From Sanderia malayensis (Eukaryota > Cnidaria > Scyphozoa > Semaeostomeae > Pelagiidae), in the NCBI GenBank assembly GCA_013076295.1, contig RQOL01000797.1, positions 1-64,000 of the forward strand: a stretch of 64,000 nt of DNA. Reading direction: 5' to 3'. The first letter of the stretch is position 1. Each line of letters starts with the position of its first letter. A program made the position numbers and the translations under genes. The notes beneath the pieces were generated by a model that was given only the letters and a program-made list of their open reading frames with translations, made no database searches and was not told the origin of the DNA. Positions 56,755-64,000 of the stretch are shown here, in pieces.

Positions 56755-57160
56755 AAAAAGAAGATAGATATATCAGAAAAGTAACGTTTCAGCAAAGTCA
56801 GTAACTGTACAAAGTCAACGAATGTTCTTCCATTTCTTCCAATTCTGACGATTGACTATCAAAAGTATCATAAAACAGCTAACACCACAAACGACGGTTG
56901 TAATAAACAGCAACAGTAACAGGAAATGTTTTTTCTTGTTGGAGACATCTCGAGCTATCAACCAAACTAACATTTCATTGTCTAAACAGCAAAAACAGCA
57001 TTATAAATGACGAAGCATTCTGATAAGTACGACGATAGGTACTGTTTATGGATGCGATCAGCGATCTGATTAGAATTAAAACCATGCAGTATAATAGTAG
57101 TTTCAATGTACAAGAATATAGATAATGCGAAGTTATATGACGATACAAGACGCGTTTTTC

Positions 57161-60100
57161 TTACGTTCTGACGGGTAGCGGTGAAGCGAAATTGTTCATT
57201 ATCGGCCAGCGATAAGACAATGGTGGTACTGGAACGAACGGTATACGCGGAAAGTTGTATCTCGAGTCTATAAACGGCAGTCTAATGTAATTTGAATTGT
57301 TAAACATTATAGGATGACGATATGGAATAAAAGGTATACTATTTACAAGATTTGCTTGAGCATTACATTGCTGTCCAGGCGCAAAATAAGTTAATCGTTC
57401 GGGTGGACGACGAATACGCGTGGTATAATAAAAGTCGTTTAAATTCGGCATTTGACGAGTCTCAACAGGTTGAGCATGTTCGTTTGGAGTAGACGCGGTA
57501 GACGGATCTTCCGGAGTTTCGAATTCGACGTTTTGTTCTGAGTTAGACGTACTTTCTGATACCAATTCAGATTCCAATTCAGCTTCAAGGGCAAGTTCGC
57601 AATTGTTTCCAGCGTTATCCGGGATACTTTCGTCTTCGGTAGCGTTTTCGGCAGCGTTTTCGGTAGAGTTGTCGGCAGCGTTTTCGGTAGCGTGTTCACG
57701 AGTTGAATCAGTAACGTTTCTATCTGAACGTGATTCGATATATAAAAGGTCATCTTCATCTGAGGTATCGCTGTCGTCCGATTCTTGAAAAGGTCTGCGA
57801 GGCATTTGACGTTGTATCGGTCTTCGTGCTTGTCGCTGCGTAGGAGCATTGACTTCAACTGGCAGATCATTGCAAGGTAACAATAAGTTTCGATGCAGTA
57901 CTCGGATAGGACCTTGTCCTGATTCGCGTTTAACTTCGTAAACTGGAGATTGTGAATCTTTTCTACGTAAAACGATGTGTATTTCCTTCTCCCAGAATGA
58001 GCGCAGTTTCCCCGGACCACCTCTCTCCGACAAATTACGAACGAGTACACGATCATTTGGCTGCAAGTCTATAGATTGAGGTTTCCTATCATAACGTTGT
58101 TTGTTTCTAGTAGCAGAGGCAAGAGCTCGTTTTCGGGCAATCTCGTATGCCTCAGACATCGCAGATTTCCATTTGCTGACGTATTCGGGGTAGCTGTGAT
58201 TTTCTGTGGATTGATCAACGTTAAACATTAAATCGACGGGCAATCGAGGATGACGTCCGAATAATAGATAGAAAGGCGAGTATCCTGTCGAATCGTGTCG
58301 AGTCGAGTTATACGCACTGACAACTTTGTGGATGTGGTCACTCCAAGCACTTTTGTATGATTCTGGCAACGTACGTAGCATAGCGAGTAAGGTTCGATTA
58401 AAGCGTTCCACCTGACCATTACCTTCAGGGTGGTAAGGCGTTGTTCGCGAGTGACGAATATTGCACATTTGTTGCAATTCAGTAAACAATTTGTTTTCAA
58501 ACTCTCTTCCCTGATCGTGATGGATGGTTTTAGGGAAACCAAAGCGTAAAATGAAATCATTATACAGCTTGGTAGCAGCAGTTTTCGACGACTTATTTCT
58601 GGTAGGATACGCTTGTGCAAAGCGTGTGAAATGGTCCATGATTACCAGTACGTATTCAAATCCTCCTTTACTGCGTTCTAGATGCAGAAAATCTATTGAG
58701 ACCATTTCAAACGGAAATGTCGTTATAATCGGCTGAAGCGGAGCTTTCGCTTGAATTGTAGGCTTTCGTTGTTTAAGACATGTACACACATTTTTGACAA
58801 AATGCTCAATATCGGTTTGCATATACGGCCAATAAAATCGTTGACGACTGAGATCAAGTACAGGGTCTGAACCTAAATGACCCATGTTTTCATGTAGTTC
58901 TGTGAATACCAGCCTATGGTACTTGTACGGGAGAACGATTTGTTTGATGTGACCATTGTTACGTACTAAAAGACCGTTTGAGAGAATCTCAAGCTTCTTA
59001 TATTCATGCAATAACCGTTTCACTTTTGGCGATTCACGCGAAACTTCTCGCGAGACTAGTTGACGATTTTCCTTAACATAGTTAATAACTCGACTTATCA
59101 CTTGGTCATCTATCTGCGCTTGTACTAATTCGGCTATCGGAATTCGGAAAGGCGAATTATCAGTGTTAGAATCAATGTCAATACTAATTGAGTCGGTAGT
59201 TAGGGAAGACACCCAATTTGAATCATTGTTTCCTATTAACATGGCTGCAGAAGCTAAGGCTTGTCGATTTTCACACGTGGTTTCTTTTGTACATGATTCC
59301 ATGTAGGATTCGAACGGTACACGAGACAATGTATCAGCATCAGCGTTGGCTTTCCCTGGACGGTACTTGATAGAGAAATTAAAGTCTGCAAGCTCACTCA
59401 CCCAACGCAGTCCAGTCGCATTTAGTCTGGCTGAAGATAAAACGTACGTTAGCGGATTGTTATGAGTATATACGACAAAAGAAGGGGCATAATAGAGATA
59501 GTCTCTAAATTGGTCGCAGACAGCCCACTTCAGTGCTAAAAATTCCAATTTGCCTGAATGAAGGTTGTAGTTTTTTTCAGCAGGAGTAAGAGTTCGAGAT
59601 CCGTATGCGATTACTTTGAGAACACCGTTTGGTTTTTGGTACAATACAGCGCCTAAACCAGTCTGAGATGCATCAGTGTGTAACACGAACGGTTCGGTGA
59701 AATTAGGATACGCCAAAATAGGCGGATTTATCAGCTTTTCAATTAGCGTATCTAGTATATTTTGGTGTTGTTCTGTCCACACAATCCGTTGTTGCGATGA
59801 CAATTGTTGTTTTCCTTTAAGCTTGACTGATTGTGAATTTTGATCTGCAGACAGAAGGTCATAAACAGGTTTTGCTATGCTAGAAAAGTTCTCAATATAC
59901 CGTCGGTAATAACCCAGCAACCCTAAAAGTTTTCTGACGTCACCAACAGTATTTGGCGTGGATTGCTGCAAGTTTAGAATTGGTTGAATACTTTCTGGGT
60001 CCAATTTATAACCATCTGCTGAGACCACCCGACCTAAGAATGTCACTTCTTTCTGGAAAAGCTTACATTTTTTCGGTTTTAATTTGACACCGTGCTCTCG

Positions 60101-61732
60101 TAGACGTTGAAATACTTTCTTTAGATTAGATACATGCTCTTCGAAGGTGCTGCTAAATACTATAATATCGTCTAAATATGGGATACATATCTCGTCCCGC
60201 AAGTCTCCTAAGCAATTTTCGACAAAACGTTGAAAAGCTCCTGGTGCGTTCCGTAGACCAAATGGTATTCTGACCCATTCATACAGTCCCCAGGGCGTGA
60301 TAAATGCAGTGAGATGCTGACTTTCATTACCGATATAGCCCTGATGGTAGGCCTTGCCCTGGTCTAACACAGAAAACCAGACATTGCCCCCTAAGTTATC
60401 TAAACTCTCTTGAATTCGAGGGATAGGATGTCTGTCTGGAACAGTTTTGGCATTTAGAGCTCTGTAATCAACGCAAAGACGTAAACTTTGGTCTTTCTTC
60501 CGCACGCACACAACAGGAGAACTATAAGAAGATTTCGACTTTCTTATAAAGTTTTTGTTTAACATGTCCTCTATATATGCTTTCACTTCGGGATATAAGG
60601 GACGTGGTACAGCAACATAGTTTTTTTGAACAGGGATGTTATCTGTAAGTTGAATATCCATATTTAAATCGGGTACAGATCCGATATCGTCCTCATTTCT
60701 GGAAAATACATCTTGCTCCTCGCATAAAAGGTTTAGTATCAACTGTTTCTGATCATTATTAAGTGTAGGCAAGTCTACTTGGCGAATGTGTTCAGGTATT
60801 TCTCCCTCATAACACGTGTTTACACTGGTGTTTGGACTAGAACTTCTCGACTTATTGTTTTCAAGATTTTCCTTCAATTCCACATCTAGGGGTGTTACTG
60901 ATTGAACTAGTTCGATCTTTCCTAAGAGAGTTCTGCGTGGCAACACAATGTCATGTTTCGAATTATTAGTGATTTCGATTTTTACTTTGCTCGAATTTCC
61001 TGATTTAATTGTAAATAGTTTCTCATATACACTGATTCCTGAAATTTGTTGTTCATTCGGTTCGAATAAAACAGGGATTTCCTTTCCTATAGGGCCATGA
61101 TTCACCCTACACGGTACTTGCAATGTTTTACCACTTGGTATCACGTGATTTCGTTTATTTGTTCTAATGTTACAAAGTTCAGTTTCAACATTCGATTTGA
61201 TTAGATCGACCAAAGCAGTACAGTTGACAGAAGACACATCAGCAAAGGCACTTTTTAATTCATTACTTGATATACCGGTCTTTACAAATTCTTCAATAAC
61301 ATTGTAACCAATGAGAGGTAGGCCTACAGCCTCTTTTGCAATCAAAAACGGCACCACGAGAGTTTCATTGTTTGTTATTGAAAAATCAATTTCACACCAG
61401 CCCAAATAAGGAATCTGTGTTCCATTAGCAGCAGTCAAATTTAGCTGAACATTTATCAACTCTGAAATGTCCTTCACGATCGCACTTGGGAAATTCTTGT
61501 TCATAAAGTCCTGAGAAACTATAGAGACTTGGGCCCCCGTGTCCCACAATGCTTTAAATGTTTTACCATTCAACTGACAAGTTATCACACAACGTTTTCC
61601 AACGAGATTAGTCATTTTAGAAGCTTTCTTTGGCGTTATATGACTAACAAAAAAGTTTTCATTATTCTTACAAGGCGAAATTGAATCCGCAAATTGACTT
61701 TGTTTGGGCCTATTTTCTCGTTCACCGGTCAC
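57161..61732 (-). CDS. Gypsy pol: protease, RT, RNase H, integrase
   Basis: 1523 codons as listed; the frame is open from 61780. Order: aspartic protease (LWDTGAQVS, residues 62-70), RT ([11 protein letters not shown] about 417-427, YLDD 519-522), RNase H ([10 protein letters not shown] about 684-693), zinc-binding HHCC (H947, H952, C983, C985) and integrase core D1014, D1073, E1109 ([21 protein letters not shown]). A GPY/F-like module follows, then a long Asn/Glu-rich and Pro-rich C-terminal extension with repeats ([18 protein letters not shown]). Two oddities: the RNase H position usually read as YTDNNPL is YTHNNPL (His756), and the second Cys pair is C-x-C. There is no upstream ATG in frame, so expression probably needs a -1 shift from gag. 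Confidence 0.95.
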   Translation of the reverse strand: MTGERENRPKQSQFADSISPCKNNENFFVSHITPKKASKMTNLVGKRCVITCQLNGKTFKALWDTGAQVSIVSQDFMNKNFPSAIVKDISELINVQLNLTAANGTQIPYLGWCEIDFSITNNETLVVPFLIAKEAVGLPLIGYNVIEEFVKTGISSNELKSAFADVSSVNCTALVDLIKSNVETELCNIRTNKRNHVIPSGKTLQVPCRVNHGPIGKEIPVLFEPNEQQISGISVYEKLFTIKSGNSSKVKIEITNNSKHDIVLPRRTLLGKIELVQSVTPLDVELKENLENNKSRSSSPNTSVNTCYEGEIPEHIRQVDLPTLNNDQKQLILNLLCEEQDVFSRNEDDIGSVPDLNMDIQLTDNIPVQKNYVAVPRPLYPEVKAYIEDMLNKNFIRKSKSSYSSPVVCVRKKDQSLRLCVDYRALNAKTVPDRHPIPRIQESLDNLGGNVWFSVLDQGKAYHQGYIGNESQHLTAFITPWGLYEWVRIPFGLRNAPGAFQRFVENCLGDLRDEICIPYLDDIIVFSSTFEEHVSNLKKVFQRLREHGVKLKPKKCKLFQKEVTFLGRVVSADGYKLDPESIQPILNLQQSTPNTVGDVRKLLGLLGYYRRYIENFSSIAKPVYDLLSADQNSQSVKLKGKQQLSSQQRIVWTEQHQNILDTLIEKLINPPILAYPNFTEPFVLHTDASQTGLGAVLYQKPNGVLKVIAYGSRTLTPAEKNYNLHSGKLEFLALKWAVCDQFRDYLYYAPSFVVYTHNNPLTYVLSSARLNATGLRWVSELADFNFSIKYRPGKANADADTLSRVPFESYMESCTKETTCENRQALASAAMLIGNNDSNWVSSLTTDSISIDIDSNTDNSPFRIPIAELVQAQIDDQVISRVINYVKENRQLVSREVSRESPKVKRLLHEYKKLEILSNGLLVRNNGHIKQIVLPYKYHRLVFTELHENMGHLGSDPVLDLSRQRFYWPYMQTDIEHFVKNVCTCLKQRKPTIQAKAPLQPIITTFPFEMVSIDFLHLERSKGGFEYVLVIMDHFTRFAQAYPTRNKSSKTAATKLYNDFILRFGFPKTIHHDQGREFENKLFTELQQMCNIRHSRTTPYHPEGNGQVERFNRTLLAMLRTLPESYKSAWSDHIHKVVSAYNSTRHDSTGYSPFYLLFGRHPRLPVDLMFNVDQSTENHSYPEYVSKWKSAMSEAYEIARKRALASATRNKQRYDRKPQSIDLQPNDRVLVRNLSERGGPGKLRSFWEKEIHIVLRRKDSQSPVYEVKRESGQGPIRVLHRNLLLPCNDLPVEVNAPTQRQARRPIQRQMPRRPFQESDDSDTSDEDDLLYIESRSDRNVTDSTREHATENAADNSTENAAENATEDESIPDNAGNNCELALEAELESELVSESTSNSEQNVEFETPEDPSTASTPNEHAQPVETRQMPNLNDFYYTTRIRRPPERLTYFAPGQQCNAQANLVNSIPFIPYRHPIMFNNSNYIRLPFIDSRYNFPRIPFVPVPPLSYRWPIMNNFASPLPVRT

Positions 61733-63252
61733 TCCGCGCCCTCCTGAAGCAACCGACTCTCGTTTCCCTGTGGTTGAAATTCAGCTTGGCATTGTGAACG
61801 AATATGTCCGATTTCTCCACAGTTAAAACAATGTTGGCAGTTCTGTCCACACCCCCGCGATTTGCATGCCCGACACCCGTATTGTTGAAATCGATTTCGA
61901 TATCCACCACGACCACGGCCCCTGAAATTTTGAAAACGAGGGCCCCTGGGCGAATTGTAAGGCTGATATTGAGAGGAGTGGCTTTGAAAGCTTTGTTTCA
62001 AGGAAGCTATTTCTGATTTTAATTCCTGTACTTCCGCTTGGAGTTGCTTTGAATTTTCTGCCTGCATTTTTTGTTTTTCAACTTTTCCATTCATGTTTGC
62101 TTTGGGTGTCTGGTCCTCACCACGAGCGGTGTCAGCAAACGCAGCGTGCGCCATTGTGCTCTTTTGACGCTCAAAAGTTGAAAAATGTCCTTTGGCTTTC
62201 CTCTCAGCTTGAGTTGTCGCCAGCTCATTGACGTTGTGCATCAATTCCTCGTCTGTTATGCCAGTTTTCTTCAAAAGTGGGCGTAGATTTGTAATCAGCG
62301 TTTCGTCGCGTAATCCGGTTTCGACTGTCTTGAGAAACGTGTTCTGTACCAACTGTTTGCTGTATTCTGCAGATTTCTCCTCGGATTTCTCCTCGGTTGA
62401 CGCAAAAAAAACTTTGTTGCGTGCATCCATTGCGCGTAATAAAAATTGTTGTGGCGTTTCTTTAGGTTTTTGGCAATTTGTTACGAGGCCTTGGTACAAG
62501 TCTGCGGCAGTTTTTTCTTGAAAGAAAACGCGCAGAATGGATCTCAGTTTCGCGAGCGAGCGATCAGGCAAAGTTAAAACGTAGTTACGAAGGCTACTGT
62601 GTGGGGAAATACATTTTATTACGGCATCTACAATTTCTCTCTCTCGGTATCCCTTTTCTACCCCAGAGTCAATCTGGTGTATTAATGAAACGTAAGTTAG
62701 TTTATCTAACTGTCCAGGTTCTCCCACTTGCCCTGATATTTTGAATTCATGACGCAATGAAAAAGCATGCGTGTTATCGGATTTTGAAACTTGAGAATCT
62801 TCGATTTTATCATCTTTGTTTACAATATTAGGCCTCTTTACAGATTGTTTTTTCTCTTCTAAGGCTTTCATTACGTTATCAAGTTGTTCTTGATGGGATG
62901 TTTTCAAATCTAGTAACTGTTTTTCCAAATTGGCAATGGCCTGTTCATCGCGTTGGGAAGTTTCCTCAGAGTCAGACAAACGCGAAGCCGAAGGTGAAGG
63001 AGGGGGCGTATCTCTCATGAATACAATACAATCTCGTAAAAACACAATTTCATTCATATTTGGCTCGGTTAGTTTATTTTCAACAGTATGTCGGATTATT
63101 TTGATCACGTTTAGTTTACGTTTTCCCTCGACGGTTTCCTCAATTTTTAGAAAATTTACAAGCTGAACGAGTTTTTCGAGACGTGCTTCACACAACAGGG
63201 AGTCAAGCTCTAACTGCAACGCCTCCATCTCCATTTCTTGTTCTTCTTCCAT
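61729..63252 (-). CDS. Gypsy gag
   Basis: 507 codons, starting [20 protein letters not shown] at 63252. A coiled-coil-like N-terminal region, a capsid-like central part ([20 protein letters not shown], then [14 protein letters not shown]), an Arg/Gly-rich stretch ([11 protein letters not shown]), a Cys-rich segment and one zinc knuckle [14 protein letters not shown] near the C-terminus. It ends in TGA at 61731-61729, overlapping pol by about 52 nt in the -1 frame. It forms the virus-like particle in this family. Confidence 0.9.
   Translation of the reverse strand: MEEEQEMEMEALQLELDSLLCEARLEKLVQLVNFLKIEETVEGKRKLNVIKIIRHTVENKLTEPNMNEIVFLRDCIVFMRDTPPPSPSASRLSDSEETSQRDEQAIANLEKQLLDLKTSHQEQLDNVMKALEEKKQSVKRPNIVNKDDKIEDSQVSKSDNTHAFSLRHEFKISGQVGEPGQLDKLTYVSLIHQIDSGVEKGYREREIVDAVIKCISPHSSLRNYVLTLPDRSLAKLRSILRVFFQEKTAADLYQGLVTNCQKPKETPQQFLLRAMDARNKVFFASTEEKSEEKSAEYSKQLVQNTFLKTVETGLRDETLITNLRPLLKKTGITDEELMHNVNELATTQAERKAKGHFSTFERQKSTMAHAAFADTARGEDQTPKANMNGKVEKQKMQAENSKQLQAEVQELKSEIASLKQSFQSHSSQYQPYNSPRGPRFQNFRGRGRGGYRNRFQQYGCRACKSRGCGQNCQHCFNCGEIGHIRSQCQAEFQPQGNESRLLQEGAE
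61762..61768 (-). promoter_or_regulatory. Predicted -1 ribosomal frameshift site GGGAAAC
   Basis: Read on the minus strand, the gag codons are CAG GGA AAC, so the heptamer G-GGA-AAC has the exact X-XXY-YYZ register. A -1 slip gives GGG AAA and enters the pol frame, which opens at 61780. No other heptamer of this form was noted in the overlap. A downstream stem was not computed. Confidence 0.75.
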
Positions 63253-63442
63253 GTCTTAATGCCAATATTTCACAATCACAATAAGAGGAGATCACAATCA
63301 ATAAACAGAATATAACCCCTATCCTTCCCCTCAGACAAAAGCATAGGTAATAAACGAGAAAAATAACGACTTAGCTCCACAGATCACATCCAGGATCTGT
63401 CCAATCGAGGAACGTTGAGAAAACGACAGGCGTTAGGCTCGA

Positions 63443-63460
63443 ATTTCACACTGGCCACCA
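63443..63460 (-). other. Gypsy primer-binding site
   Basis: Element-sense TGGTGGCCAGTGTGAAAT, one base after the 5' LTR. TGG pairs with a tRNA CCA end. The tRNA species was not identified. The 5' untranslated stretch 63253-63442 shows nothing else. Confidence 0.65.
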
Positions 63461-63461
63461 T

Positions 63462-63736
63462 TGTAATACTCCGGTATTTCTACTGGGTATCGTTACAGAT
63501 TCGACTTCAGAGAACACACGAACTTTCTGCGTAACTTCAAAACCAATAACTATATGTTCTATTTACAAAACTATACTTTCATAGACATGCAAATCTAGCG
63601 TGTACAACTGTCGTGAATTTCGATGAGAGAACAACCAACTAATCACAGCGTGAACATTCCATTACACACACGACACGACGGACGGGGGTAACACAAAACA
63701 CAGAATATTAGTGTCTCTAGAGGTCTGGACCCTACA
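63462..63736 (-). repeat. Gypsy LTR (5' LTR in element orientation)
   Basis: 275 bp, identical to 56468-56742. It would contain the element promoter. Confidence 0.95.
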
Positions 63737-64000
63737 AGTTGCATGGGAGAGAAGACGAAAGGTGTGGCTTAGCGATGCTTTGCTAAAATTTCTCAATGCT
63801 GATAAGCAGCACAAATGTATAGAGTGCTTCAGTGACATAAATTGCTACTGCAGCCATGCATGTTGTCAGCAAATGGCTCTAAACTTTGCTGAGTAATGTG
63901 GCGTTAAGGCACAAATAGCTAAGAAGCAAACATCTTCTGGTGGGAAAAACACAAAAGAGTTGTCAAATCTATGGAAACGACTTCAGCACCGCCCAAAAAA
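63737..64000 (+). pseudogene. Integrase-type gene, continuation after the Gypsy insertion
   Basis: The right target copy is 63737-63741. From 63742 the reading continues the frame cut at 56467, giving WERRRKVWLSDALLKFLNAD and then a Cys/His-rich segment (CIECFSDINCYCSHACC). A TAA at 63894-63896 follows NFAE, but the same frame is open beyond it to the window end (CGVKAQIAKKQTSSGG...). So the TAA is either the true stop or a nonsense change. Confidence 0.6.

Larger units (their letters stand above)
56468..63736 (-). mobile_element. Complete Ty3/gypsy LTR retrotransposon, 7269 bp
   Basis: Identical 275-bp LTRs, 5-bp target duplication, primer-binding site, polypurine tract, gag and pol in adjoining frames, no envelope frame. 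LTR identity in a base-by-base reading means a recent insertion. It lies antisense to the integrase-type gene it interrupts. Confidence 0.95.

Noticed and set aside
57439..58056. 205-codon minus-strand ORF inside Gypsy pol
   Set aside because: Alternate frame of pol; the repeats (KTLPTTLP) mirror the ENAADNSTE repeat region.
63431..63461. tRNA gene end (CTCGAATTTCACAC...CCACCA) on the + strand
   Set aside because: This is the complement of the Gypsy primer-binding site; the T-stem does not pair and no acceptor 5' strand is present.
1..64000. rRNA, tRNA or snRNA genes
   Set aside because: None recognised by eye on either strand; a covariance-model scan would be needed to exclude small ones.

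Overview
The window is from an animal nuclear genome. Genes are split by introns with GT..AG borders and polypyrimidine acceptors, AATAAA signals follow the stop codons, the DNA is AT-rich, and there are animal-type Gypsy, Copia and PHD-bearing non-LTR retroelements plus many terminal-inverted-repeat DNA elements. Marine invertebrates with expanded LRR/ZU5/NACHT receptor families (for example tunicates, echinoderms, cephalochordates or cnidarians) fit best. The phylum cannot be fixed from the sequence alone.
1-36 kb is an innate-immune-type gene neighbourhood on the + strand. Gene A (<1-14603) encodes two TIR-like units, leucine-rich repeats, ZU5-like modules and a UPA-like module: a PIDD-like body without a visible death domain. 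Gene B (about 22.0-35.9 kb) starts with short phase-1 exons, one of which carries a RHIM-like amyloid-motif candidate. It continues into a NACHT NTPase exon and then into two more TIR-like units that use the same exon borders and intron phases as gene A. Both genes are recognisable but carry several single-base frame breaks, heaviest in gene B. Their introns and the gap between them are full of DNA-transposon remnants, several with target-site duplications that can be read directly.
36-42 kb holds a minus-strand gene of unknown function (gene C, exons 41532-41467, 40663-40606 and 36588-36448) that converges on gene B. A long inverted repeat in its large intron carries two opposed copies of a small exon set. 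A minisatellite follows at 41935-42352.
42.3-53.3 kb is a retroelement block: a decayed Ty1/copia element with 150-bp LTRs (42354-47557), a decayed Ty3/gypsy pol fragment (47565-48523), a tandem duplication, an unrecognised broken ORF (49743-50203), and a minus-strand PHD/endonuclease/RT LINE (50204 to about 53280) with a 2A-like N-terminal motif and an internal deletion.
53.66-64 kb holds a + strand integrase-core gene of Ginger/KRBA2 type. It is interrupted by a complete minus-strand Ty3/gypsy element (56468-63736) that has identical 275-bp LTRs, a 5-bp target duplication (AGTTG), gag and pol frames overlapping with a canonical -1 slippery heptamer, a primer-binding site and a polypurine tract. 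No rRNA, tRNA or CRISPR features were seen.
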